In this document: positions 1 to 11,281 of the stretch, piece by piece | How positions within the stretch are numbered: the stretch's first letter is position 1 | How the letters are laid out: each line of letters opens with the position of its first letter | Assembly (NCBI GenBank): GCA_032164295.1 | Contig: JAJHTX010000003.1 | Span: 248,001 to 312,000 of the forward strand | Direction: 5' to 3' | Origin: Inonotus obliquus | Lineage: Eukaryota > Basidiomycota > Agaricomycetes > Hymenochaetales > Hymenochaetaceae | DNA length: 64,000 nucleotides | Program-made: the position numbers and the translations under genes | Notes under the pieces: generated by a model | Database searches by the model: none | Told to the model about the DNA's origin: nothing | What the model saw: the letters and a program-made list of their open reading frames with translations, nothing else

Positions 1-64
1 CCCTACTGACCTGTCTTCTCAACGCTAGCTCACTCCCCTTTCGCTACTCTAAAGGAACGCTCGG

Positions 65-1326
65 ATGTCGGAAACCAAACATATTGAGAACGCTGGTCAT
101 CATGGACAAACAAGGCAACTCACGACTGTGACACTCACGTCGGAACAGTTTGAGCAATTATACCTCCAGCCGCGCAACGGTACAGGTGCAATCAATCCGC
201 TCGTGAGCAGAGTTGGCAATCCAACACCAATGTATGACCACTCGGTTCCACCAAAAAGTTGATAGATTTGACTGAAAATCGTATATATGCAGTGGAATCA
301 CCTCCTTCCTGGTCGCCCTCTTGCCATTCTCGATGGATTTGATGGAGTTTCAAGGGGCGTCCGTCGCCTCTGGGATAACACTGCTAGGCGTGAGCCGAAA
401 AGTTCGCATGACTCAACGGATTTGACCAAGACTCTTTTGCAGGCATTCTACGCGGTGGCGGGGATTGGGCTTTATATCGCCTGTATTCTGGAGTGGACCA
501 TCGGTAATACTTTCCCATCCGTTGTTTTCGGTGCCTTTGGTGAGTTGCATTCTTTCAAGTGTGGGGTGGACGATCTCTGTCTGAATTTCGATATTTTGAT
601 CAGGCGGATTTTGGATCGCATATGCCGTCATCATCCAGCCATCATTCGGAGTCGCTTCCAGTTTTGCCTCGCCCGAGGAGGCTACGAATAGCATTACTGC
701 CATAGCGGCTGGTTCGGCCGCACCTGGGTACAATGCTGGGCTGGGCTTGTATTTCCTCACCTGGGCTATTTTGTGTACCGTGTTCTTCCTCGCTGCTCTG
801 CGGACGTATGTATCTGTCGTTTGGTACAATCTTTGCAGACGCTGACCCATCTCCCAAAAATCTAGTAACGTTGCATTTGCCGGGATATTCCTCTGTATGT
901 CCACAGGACATCTTCCCTTCTTTGAGATTATAGTATTGACTATTTTTCAAGTCCTCGTCTTTACCTTTGTAATGGTCTCAGCTGCGTACTGTAAGTAGAT
1001 CCGTAATTCACGTGATCCGGAAAGGTGATCGATCTTTCCTTGCGTTGGCGTTGACATACACATACGACCTCAGTCCACATTGGACAGGGCCGTGCTTCCA
1101 TGGCTCTGAATGAACTGAGAGCAGCGGGGGCGTTTGCCTTTGTCACATCCTTGGTATGTTTCACGTTTCGTACATCGTTTCGATTGATTAAGTCGTGTTT
1201 TAGCTCGGTGTTTGGGTAGACGTATCGCTCTTATTCGCGGCAGTAGGATTCCCAATCCAAGTCCCACTCTTTGACCTATCTGGGGCCAATAAACGCAGGC
1301 CAGCTGAAGGCCCTGACAAAGCATGA
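65..1326 (+). CDS. GPR1/FUN34/YaaH-family transporter (acetate/ammonium type)
   Basis: Multi-pass plasma-membrane protein of the family that contains yeast Ady2/Ato and Aspergillus AcpA, which move acetate (with linked ammonium effects). I assembled seven exons: 65-231, 293-389, 443-539, 604-805, 866-990, 1074-1153 and 1204-1326, all with GT-AG introns of about 50-80 nt. The N-terminal half carries the family entry motif NPTP (NPTPIG after splicing), then hydrophobic segments with WTIGNTF, GGFWIAY and IQPSFGV, which align with the WEF..GNTF and FW.SFG blocks of the family. Later helices contain ALRTNVAF and AGIFLCM, and the C-terminus ends GFPIQVPLFDLSG, the usual family tail. The length of about 295 residues fits. 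The start is the only ATG upstream in frame. Substrate specificity is inference from family only. Confidence 0.88.
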
Positions 1327-2668
1327 GCGGTTTCTCGAAGATCGAAAGGAAATGCTGCACGTCGTGGATGAGGTCGGAAGAAACCCACGCATCCTTGACT
1401 CAACAGATCTATTTTGATGGTTACGTAATGTTGGGTTATTATCTAAACAATGTTTCACCACGCTGTGTGTATGTACAGTGTCTTTCTTTGGTGGACCGTA
1501 AATCACCACTACCACACCTCTATACACCATTTCTTTCTCCGTGCATCTCACCCACCATTCAAAAACTCGAATGCACTTCCAGTACGAAACCCATATAAAG
1601 TATTCGATTGACATAGTAACTGGGATCATGATATGCGCAACTTGGTTGGGGTTTCTTCTGATTTTCGCAGTGCTGATTTGGTTTCCGCCCTTCCATTGAA
1701 TCAATTCCTAGGAAATCTGTGGATAGGTAGATAACGTGCATGTTGAAATCCAGAAGATGATGAATCGAGGGTATGCGGGTGTTCAGAAGAGAGGTGAAGT
1801 TACTTATATGCTTGATTTCGTACATCTAATTTTAATTTCCTTTCGTAGGATTACATGGAACGGAGAAGTGAAATAGGCGTCAATTGGCTACCGTACCTCC
1901 GTGGTAATCGTCGAACAGTGAAGATCTTATACAAAGCACCGGTGCAATGATACTGGGACTATGACTGTTCTACACCGAACATGTACTTTCGCCATGATAA
2001 GTTGTATGTATATTTTGCCCTTTGATGCGCTTTGTACACAATGTACTAAACGTCGAAGTGTTTGGCTCTTGGTTTCGCTTCGCAAGCGATAAGTACAATC
2101 AGTCCCTGCTTCTCTAGTGATGCGCCGGACGTGCTATGTGAAATTCGACTGAACATAAGCAGCGCTGGAGGAGGAACCCATTGTTACATTACGCCAAGCC
2201 TGACGGCAATGATCTATTCCGCGGCTATGGGGACTGCTCTCTTGCTCCAGGAACGGGGGATATCATCCCAGATCATCCCTCATCCCTACTGCCGCGGGTT
2301 CCTGCCTTAGTAGCATGGTAGAATCATCATATCGTCTTGAGTTTGATGAACCTCAGAAGCTTGGAAGACATCTTTTATTATTGATCCGGTCAAGAAGCTG
2401 ATGGATGAGTCGCGGAAGGCACGGAAGTATCAAGTGCCGAGGAGCAGGTAAGCTGAGGTTGGGGACGAATCATGATCATGATCGAAGTTTCCATTTCCTA
2501 GTACAATTACATAACCAGACAAGAAGCTTCAGCGCAACCTACGGGAATACAGAATTTCTCCAGAACTTCCATAATAATTTACATTTATTAACAAGAAGGA
2601 GAAAGTCAAGAAGGAAACAAAGTATCACACAGCGCCCATCGTGAGACCGCTCAATGATTTCGTCGTCA
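1327..2668. other. intergenic, no gene recognised
   Basis: About 1.3 kb between the transporter stop and the 3' end of the DUF6533 gene. Only short, overlapping open frames without family resemblance are present. I see no convincing exon series, RNA gene or repeat. Confidence 0.4.
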
Positions 2669-4303
2669 CTATCGGTACTCGCTTCCAATAAGTGTAGTAG
2701 ATCCGAGTTGCGTATTCGCACCGCAATTCCAGCTCACGGTTGCACTCGTAGAAAGAATTTGCATAGGGTAGGCAGCGCTTCGCCCATCGGGGAAATGCGA
2801 GTTTGTTCCTTGTCCAGTATAGACCAGCCTGCCTTTGACTACCGCCTTATGAAGGTGCAGCAGCATACGAGTTGTCATGATTCCAAGAGCAGCATGGAAA
2901 GGTCTAGATATCGTTACGAAACAATTACGAGAGACAATCAGTTTTCTTCTTGCAGAGTAAGCGGAAAGTCTTACGCATAACTGAACCATGGGATTGTTCC
3001 ACCCTATTTCGTCAAATACATTAGCAGCTGGTTCATATTTCTTGGCCGATTAGCAACGCACCACGACCATAAGGTTATTTATGATCAATAAAGAGGTAAT
3101 TCTGTTCGTAAATAGAACCGTAAGCCTGTTAACGACCTCAAGAGCTAGAGAAATATCCCACCCAAAAAAGTATAACAAATTATCGTGAACAATGATGGCA
3201 TAAAGAATGCCAGTCTTCCGAACGCCGCCCCTGTTACTAGTCCAGAGCGTGTGTGCCGACTTCAAGAGTACGAATATGAAAAGGACTCCTTCAAATATGG
3301 TTGCTGACGTTTTGAATTAGATACGAATTCTGAGGCAAAGCGTCCCAGGGCTCACCAGGGATCCATTGCGCCCACTGAATAGAAGTAGCGACAACGGGAC
3401 ATCCAGGAATAGGAAGCTGTTTGGCATCTTTTATGATGGAAGCACGACGCTGACCGTTGTAAATCAATATCCATAGAAAACCGCCAATAGATGCCATGAA
3501 AAGAATTGCATTGAAGACGGCAACCTTAACGAATGTCAGCAAGAATTGGAGCAGCAAGACGTGAAAGTAATTACCCTCTTCGAACAGTTATAAAGCGCAT
3601 AAATTCTGAGTTGCATGATGATCTCAACCGCCCAGAGGCTGATTGCGCCAACGACACGGATGGTAGCGTCCATGGCAACGCATCTGTTAGAGGTGCATAA
3701 TGATTACCTCGGGTAATTGACAACCACATATCAAATCCCACTTACGTCGTCAAACTAGGCTGGAACGTTGAAAACGAATGGATTTGCGCGACATCGAAAA
3801 TCACAGCAATAATGGTATAATAGCGAATCTAGCTTGAGGTCAGCTACCAAAGAACAATAGGTTTGACCCTTGAGGGAAGATAACGTACGAAAAAGAATAG
3901 AGATTTTCCAAGTCCCATAGACCCTGGCTATCAAGACAGGGGAAATGAGAGGGTCGCCGAAAGTCAAAAGGCCCAACAGTGACTAACCCAAATGTATTTG
4001 ATCTATGATGGGACATAGCCCACGGGTAAGTTTTTGATAGAGTATCGGAGCAATGGTGCACTCACTTCATCTTGGAGGGAGTCGACTGCAAGCGAAGACG
4101 GTACGTCAGCAAGTACAATACGAAGAAAAGTCATCCGGGACTCACAGTAATCGAGAAAAACCCAAGTTAGCGCCGTAGCTAATTCGAAGCTTCAGCAATA
4201 GTGTAGCAGAACGACGAAGGTACGCACGGCATGTAAGCAGCGGAACGCGCGCTGATTGGACGAGTCTCGTAGCTAGCGCCACGTCAGCTTCTGATAACGA
4301 CAT
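2669..4303 (-). CDS. DUF6533-type basidiomycete membrane protein
   Basis: Predicted polytopic membrane protein of the Agaricomycete-expanded DUF6533 family; function unknown. The start at 4303 opens MSLSEADVAL. Splicing short exons gives ALTWVFLDYC, then VDSLQDE, then IKYIW, matching the family pattern of an Asp-Tyr helix followed by a DE.. and an IW motif. Further exons (about 3.75-3.95 kb) give RVYGTWKISILF and a hydrophobic IAVIFDVAQ stretch. The exon near 3.58-3.69 kb gives SLWAVEIIMQLRIYALYN, which is the diagnostic E-I-I/L-x-L-R-x-YALYN element. The last exon (2669-2989) contains LGIMTTRMLLHLHKAV, matching the family's TTR-L-L-N-L-R helix near the C-terminus. At least seven small exons are needed. 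The family is confident; individual exon borders are not. Confidence 0.72.
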
Positions 4304-6983
4304 GCTGAAGGTCTAGAGAGATGGGGAGAGGTGACGCGGGAGGGGAACAGCGCTACCGTCACAGGTAAGTGAGAGGGATAGCGCAGGTTATAAAGGTGGG
4401 CGGGAAAGAGACACGAATGACCGTCCTGATCTAGATATGTTTCTGGAAGATCAATCTTCTCGGCTGTCCGTGATCGTAAAGCTTATTCCCTATCCCACGT
4501 TATTCCACTACGCTGCAAGGAGTAAACGGTCCTGTGGCGATGATGGCGCGAAGCACGCGCTGATTCGTGGATGGGAAATGTACACCCACATTGGGCAATG
4601 AGACTTTCTGGGCGTAACCGGGGAAAACCAGGAGGGAAATGTGCCAAGGCATAGAAGTTTAGGTGCTCAAGGCCACGTTTATATTTGACCAGTCCGAGAA
4701 CGGGGTAGCTTTTAGAGTGATCGACGTCCACGTCGATCGCGTGACTTTGGCCGAGAGCGACCCTGAGCATCCAATCGCATCCCTTCCATCTATATCATCT
4801 CACCCCTACACTCACAAGAATAGCCAGTTCGCAAATGTGGGACTTGCTGCTGAAAGTTGAAACTTATGGCTTATATAGTGTTCGTAATTTTTTTCTTATC
4901 TGTAGTTCTTTACCTTATCCATCGAACTCCTATCACATGCTTGCTTGGTTGCCGGGGCTTTTATTAGTGCATTGCTTAGCTTCCGATCATATCACTCAGT
5001 TTTCATCACTTTCCCCGAGAGAGCTGAAAGGTTTTGGTATGGAATGAGCAAATAAAAATCCACAGAAGGTCGTCAGTGTTTGATCTTGATGGAACAGAGC
5101 CGGTTGAGATCATCAGGGAAGTGAGATCATTCCACGACAATGGCGTTACCCCAGAAAAGGACCAGCGCGTTTCCATCACTTGCACAGGGAACGACCGCAA
5201 TGAGTAGTCGGATAGCGGCATTTGAAGGAAAGTAGCAAAATGGTGCCTGATAGTCCGCTCCACTTTCGAATTGACTACTTAACGGCGATACGGACGAAAG
5301 TAAAACTGGATCTGCACACTATACTGTGTCTGGTCTTATCGCCGTAACTACTGTGGCTGGCGACCAATTCTGCAGGACACGTTGGGTCAGCATGGAACAA
5401 GCAAAATCGTTACTACCTTGTATTCCAACCTCTGTACAAATCACCAATTCCTGACTGACTCCCTGAACGGTATATATTTGCCCCTTCTCCTGATAAAGCA
5501 GTATCTTGACCCCATCACACCGGCAGATCATCAAACCTAATTTTCGTTCGGATGAACAAAAAAGGAAAAGCAGACCACTGGCATGGCTGTCGTAGGAGAC
5601 ATCCAATGACTATAACCTAACAGGAATGGAACGAAACTACGCACTAACAAGAGTCTTCTCAGGACGAATGGGAATCTCTAGGCTAAAGGGCACAAACATC
5701 AAGTGACCATGACGTATAGTTGACCAAGTCTGCAACAATGCAGAAAGATCTTACTCAAAGAGAAATTGGGGTTGGGCTCCATAAGAACCTTGCGCGGGAG
5801 TATTGAGTGAATTGTATCTCGGACATTGCCATAGGTGGTTAGAAGTTACAGAATTGATCAGGAATTCTCGAATGCCTGGTAATATCAGAATCAAATGTTT
5901 GATAATAGGGGATAGTGAGTGCAGTGAAGGTTTTATTCCAAGAGTACTGTACTGTGTGTAGAATTGGGCGGATTAGAGCGTCTGTTAATACCTGTCTTCA
6001 AATAACACATTCAGAGGGCTAAATTTGTGACCAGATACAATGTACTTTCAGGCGGTCAAATAGGGTCCAGGTCGATATTCAATATAGATGTGCAGTAGTA
6101 GCCCTTCAAACTGTGCCCGTAGATGTCAATTATCAACACCGAAGAGACTAGGCCAAGTGCTTTTGAGACCGGTCGAACAGAGGTTTTTCACCGGTCACAC
6201 GGTCAATTGAAGGCAGGGGAAAGGCCCGATCAAGGAGTTAAACAACACACATCATGCGGGGAGGTGTCAGATTATATAATATGATCGGTCAGAGTCACTC
6301 ACCAGCAATCATCTCGATACAGACATGTTACCATAAACAATGCACTTCGCAGTAGCTCTCCCATACGATAACATTACCACACGGCCTGCAAATGTCATCA
6401 TAATAAGACGATTGGCTGGCCGCAGCGCTTCACAATTCGAACACCCTGTAACTCTTCATTCTGTATCGCATGAACAAGGGCTCTCCTATTTCGCTAACGT
6501 TGAGTATTTTATTGACCAAGAGCCGGACTTTGTGCTGCTCATCGTTATATGAAAGCCGACCCTTCGAACACTTCCGCATGTCCTTAGTGTTGTCGAAAGA
6601 CCAGGCGACAGGAAGCCTAATTCTTCTGAAAGGAACATCGGATCCTTACGTTTTCTGGGCGAGCTGTCTTGAAAACGGAGTTATTACCTCCTCAGTCACC
6701 TGACGCGGACGATTCCCGCCCTTTCAATGGCTCTGTTCCTCAGGAGACGGCGAAAGGTGAGGATGTGTTATAAGCGGGGTTCTCCAGAGCAAATAGAAGT
6801 GAATGCCAAAGATAGATGAGAGGAATGTATCCCGCGCAAACTTTGATAACGATGCCGGCCGGCCCACAGGCTCCCACCAGAACCCTTACTTGTCTTCGGG
6901 TGACTAGTATAAAAGGCCCACAATCAGCTCGATAAAGCCACAGGACAAACTTCACACGACGCCGGTTGCCTGCCCGCGTTATC
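4304..6983. other. long intergenic stretch, no gene recognised
   Basis: About 2.7 kb. Open frames are all below 100 codons, overlap on both strands and show no family motif. A short palindrome with 9-bp arms sits at 4719-4738. TATA-like sequences occur (for example ttataaa near 4389), but no gene can be attached to them. The final few hundred bases presumably hold the promoter of the deacetylase-like gene that starts at 6984. Confidence 0.4.
4719..4738. repeat. short palindrome, 9-bp arms
   Basis: The arms gatcgacgt and acgtcgatc are exact reverse complements separated by two bases. It is isolated from any recognised gene. It may be a protein-binding dyad or simply chance. Confidence 0.35.
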
Positions 6984-8219
6984 ATGGCCACTAGCGACTT
7001 TATTCTCGAGCGCGAGTTCATCGGTTATGGCATGAATCCACCAGACCCGCAATGGCCCCTTGGAGCAAAGATTGCTGTTTCCTTCGTCGTCAATTATTAC
7101 ATGGGCGCGGAATCCTCGCCCGAATATGGTGATCCTGGATCAGAGTGGCTTTTCCTCGAACTCCCACGAGTGCGACCCGAGAAAGGCGGTCCCAGGAGCG
7201 ATATCAACGAAAGCAATTATGAATATGGTGGTCGGGAGGGGGTACCAAGGCTCCTAAATCTCTTCAAAAAGTATGCGCTATGGTGTCGCCTTTGTAAACA
7301 CCGTTAATGTCTTTCTCTTCCGGACGTAGATATAACATCAACTACACGTGGAATGTTAATACACAGGCTCTCGAGAAGGCTCCGTACTGGGCGAAGCATA
7401 TTGTTGCATCTGGGGCGGAACTCTCCTGCGCAGGAAAACGATATCTCGACTACATGAATGTTGATTTCGAAACAGAAGCAGCATACATCGCTGAGGCAAT
7501 CGACCATCTTCAGAAAATATCCGGTGACACATCGCTACCTCATGGTTGGATGGTCGACCGTCGCTCTAACGCAAGCATTGGTTTGTATGCACGAGAGCAC
7601 AAGAAACGAGGGCTTCCACTTCTTTACAGCTCCGACTCGTGCTCGGATGACCTGCCGTACTGGACACCTTCACCGCTTTCCGCCGATGAGCAAGATACAG
7701 GCCTGCTCATGCTTCCCTTTTCATAGTCAGTCGCATGCTTCGACCTCGTAAAGCTCTTATGGCTCACCTCGTCATCTATCGCAGCGATACCAGCGACTTC
7801 CGCTTCAACGCGTATGGATCCGGATGGTCGTCCCCTAGGGATTACGCAGAGTACCTCGTCAGTGTTCGATTTAAGTTACGATGCCAATTGCAGTCTAACG
7901 TACTTGCTCAGCGGGACACATTTGATGTCCTTTATGAAGAAGGCCTAGCCGGAGAAGCGAAGATGATGACCGTCATGCTACATCCGCATATTATAGGACG
8001 AGGCGGGCGGCTTGCTTATTTTGAAGAGTTCCTGAAGTACAGTTCGTCTTGCAAAGTTCTCTGATCATGCAAATTTCAAAACTGATCTCCGCGATCCCAG
8101 TAATGAGCAAGACTGATGTCTGGATAGCGCGTCGCGATGAAATCGCCGCGCATTGGGCAATGCGCTTCCCTTATGATGCAAAGACTGCCTTTGGGCAGAC
8201 GAAGCAGGTGCCTTGCTGA
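6984..8219 (+). CDS. PuuE/allantoinase-like polysaccharide deacetylase paralogue, active-site motifs eroded
   Basis: Carbohydrate esterase 4-like fold of the cytosolic PuuE/allantoinase branch (allantoin to allantoate in characterised members); no signal peptide. Exons: 6984-7270, 7330-7725, 7785-7857, 7912-8041, 8101-8219. The sequence follows the family order: FIGYGMNPPDPQWP near the N-terminus, KIAVSFVVNY, GDPGSE, LFKKY, then LLYSSDS..DDLPYW, LYEEG and W.ARRDEIAAHW. Compared with its paralogue at 13550-14995, it has NYYMGAES where the other has NYEEGSEH, and GAELSCAGKRY where the other has GHEIACHGNRW. It therefore lacks the acidic residue and both histidines expected around the metal site. 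The reading frame is intact, so it may be a catalytically dead or re-purposed copy rather than a pseudogene. Confidence 0.8.
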
Positions 8220-9689
8220 GAGATAGTTTAACTGGACTTCACTGTTGGATGTAAACCAAAAGGGACGAGGTTCAATGACAATCATGTAAATGACTGGTAT
8301 GTGCACAAAATGAGTACCTTAGGTAATTGGGTGTCTTCCTTCGCTTCAACGGCGAGAACAACGTCATCGTAACGAGACTCGGGCGCTGCTTCGACTCGTC
8401 CGCTTTCATAGTCCCTGCCCACAACGCATCCTTAAATAACCATTCTCTTGAATTCCAAACTCGCATTGGTATCAATGGTAGTAGGTAGCGATACCATATG
8501 GGAGTGGTGAACCACGTTGTAAAAACGCCCGGGAGGGGGGATTCGTGGCAGGAGGCGGCGCTATGCGCTCTCCTTCAAAGTCTCCGAATATCGTGTGGGT
8601 GGGAGGGCGAGATTGGTGCATCCGTAAAGCTTCAGCTTATGGGCAAAGGATGGCTAGCAGGAGATTGTATAGATCGGCGACACACCAGGAGTACTACGTG
8701 CGGCAGAAGTGATCGAGCCCATAACATAACTGATGCATGCAGCTAGAGATGAAGAAGTTGTACATTCTGCATTAAGTGGGCGTGTCGGGAACTGTAGCAG
8801 GAAGTGGACAGTTCGACCACTTAAAACCCCTCCTTCATGACCCTTGACAGTGACCTTGTGCGCCCAGCCTTTGAGACAGTTTTCGCTTTCGGGAACTATC
8901 CTAGCATCGATTCGTGGATATTTACTCAGGTCGACCTGCGGATGATAATCTGGATAGTTTGCTGAGCGTGAATCGATCGAGTTTGAATAGAGGGTGTCGC
9001 CCTAGACTACGGTTAGGATGGAGGGAAGAGGACGAGGCTGCAGTGCCAGCAGGTAGCAAGACGCCGGCCCTACACAGAGTTGAGATCACGGTAGCCGATC
9101 GTTCGCCATTCACTTCCAAGTTCAGCGAGCATGCAGGCACAGAAAATCAGTTTCCGATGTACGTTATGGCAATCAGAGTGGGTAGGGATGAGCGCGTGGG
9201 GTCTGCCGGTATGGAGGATGTGAGCTGAGTCTGCTTGACCGACTTTCTCTTCTTCCGTGCGTTTCTTTCACTTCATTCTTCATGCTAAACTCGACCCACG
9301 TAGTGCTCAGTGGTCTCGACTGAGCCAAACAATGTGAAAGAACACTCATTTGCCCGTTATCGATGCTTCGCTGTGGACCATGCCTGATGCGCTTGCCTTT
9401 CATGCCGCAGTAACTGGTTTTCAAGGGTCTCGCCAGGAAGGATTGGAAAGGTGCATTAATATTCTCGGACAGTAAGTCAAGAATACCTTCCGCATATGTA
9501 TAAGTTTGATTTATACCTTGCTCCAGCTATATAGAATCTCGCTCTTAACCTACCACCACAACTCTTCGCGCGATAGACTTCATCATCACACGTTTGCCAT
9601 TGTAGGTGTACGCCATCTTGTTTCGTACACGTTACAAGAAGGTGGTGCGCGGATGCTTTTTGAACCTCATCTCTGATCCTCCTGCAAGA
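8220..9689. other. intergenic, no gene recognised
   Basis: About 1.5 kb. An open frame at 8914-9228 (104 codons) shows no family resemblance. Nothing else is convincing. The distal part should contain the promoter of the lectin-like gene. Confidence 0.35.
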
Positions 9690-10844
9690 ATGTCGTCTGA
9701 TCGTGAGTAACGCCTCAGTTATTGGCACCATTATGCCTGTGAAGAAAACCTTTCCTAATACCACACAGGCTACGCCAATCAGGATCCAATCTACATCCCA
9801 CCGCAGGGGCTAGCGTTTCGCCTCCTTGGTTTTGCTAGTCAGCAGGTGATCTACTCGCGCACGCATAGGCAGCCCGAAGTCGGACAGCATACGTTTACGG
9901 AGGACTATCCGGACCAATGGTTCATGCTCCTTCATGGCACTGGTGCGAACTCCGGCCTGTTCGCGATCAAGAGTCGACACACGGGTAGGGTTCTCTTCTC
10001 CCGCGCTCACCAGCAGCCCCGCATCGGACATATCAGTGGTGATGGAGCCTACCGTGACAAGCGAGTCTGTTTGCGCATCTATGCCTTCCCAATGCGTAAT
10101 TCTTCTTTGTAGCTGGTACAAGCTGGAACCCGGAAAGGGTAGATACTCGAACTATTTCCGCCTCGTCACACCATCACAGGGCCTTGCACTCGTTTCGCGC
10201 ACCCATGTAGGACCTTACTTCTTTAACCATCCCGCTAATGATGTCTTCGCCGATCAATATTTTGCTTCCTGTTCGAGGACATGCAAATCGACGGAATTGA
10301 CTACCATGTCGACGCAGGTCAAACAATTTCGTCGGAGCCTGTCGTGTTTACGGACCAGATCCTCAATAACAACACGAGTCTGGAGCAACATATGAGCTTC
10401 AGTGCGAACCTCTCAGTGACAAACACGAGCACGCACGAGTTCACAACGGGCTTCACTATCAAGATTGAAACGAAATTTACTGGTGAGTGAGGTCATAGCA
10501 TGTGTGTCATCCTTTCTCGACCTCTAACTTCGAAGTTCTCAGCCGGTATACCTATTATCTCCAAGGGTGAGCTCATCGTCAGTGCGTCAACGACGCAGGA
10601 GTGGAAATGGGGCGAGACCGCATCCTTTACTCAGTCATACATGGCGACGTTCCCGATCAAGGCCGAACCGGGGCAAGCTGTGCGTGCGAGCTCAATGGTC
10701 AACCAAGGCACCCTCGAGGTCCCATTCACAGTCCACCTTAGATCGCAGAGTACGGGTGTCAGGGCGGAGACGGAGGGAATTTGGCGGGGTCTCTCAACTT
10801 GGGATCTCCGCCACACGATTGAGACGGTCAAGAAATACGGTTAG
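9690..10844 (+). pseudogene. LSL-type pore-forming lectin-like gene (beta-trefoil plus aerolysin-type module), frameshifted
   Basis: Resembles the Laetiporus sulphureus hemolytic lectin family: an N-terminal ricin-B/beta-trefoil sugar-binding half followed by an aerolysin/ETX-MTX2-type beta-pore half. Family members bind galactose/LacNAc-type glycans and are thought to deter fungivores. Exon 1 is 9690-9702, exon 2 9769-10060, exon 3 10113 to 10482 and exon 4 10543-10844. The second intron appears to use a GC donor (AA|gcgagt at 10061). The trefoil half is read in one frame up to the short T run at 10260-10263, and the family match resumes one frame over. A one-base indel therefore breaks the gene, unless it is an assembly error. 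The aerolysin half is otherwise uninterrupted. No signal peptide is seen, as is usual for these cytoplasmic fungal lectins. Confidence 0.78.
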
Positions 10845-11281
10845 AAGCTTAGATGGGTATATGGTTATTGTAATAGCCTTGTATGACTCTAGCACGTCCA
10901 CGCACTCTTTCCATATTCTTGGTTCAGTTATTAGCAAATCGAATGCCAACGTATATGTACAACGTCTGGAGACCCTGGAGGCGTTTGTTTCACTCCTTTT
11001 TCTTGTCCGCAATTGCCCTCGCCGTGGTGTCTCTCCCTGCACCCAAAGAAAGAGATGATCAGATTGAGATGTGATTTCCTTCAGAAGTAAGAAAAAAGAA
11101 CGAAAAAAGAAAGGTAGTGCCAGTGGTGTATCATTTGTCCGAATTACGGATATTCAGATTTAATCCTTTCGGCCCGCCGGATCCGATGCTATCCGAAGTC
11201 TACGGCGTAGTACCGCTCCTTCCACTTCCACGCCCACTATCTATCCTCCACGCAAATTATAGCAATGCAAGCATCTCTCCA
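10845..11281. other. intergenic, promoter region of amidase
   Basis: Gap of about 440 bp between the lectin-like gene stop and the amidase start. It contains an A-rich stretch near 11090-11112. No coding exon recognised. Confidence 0.35.
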
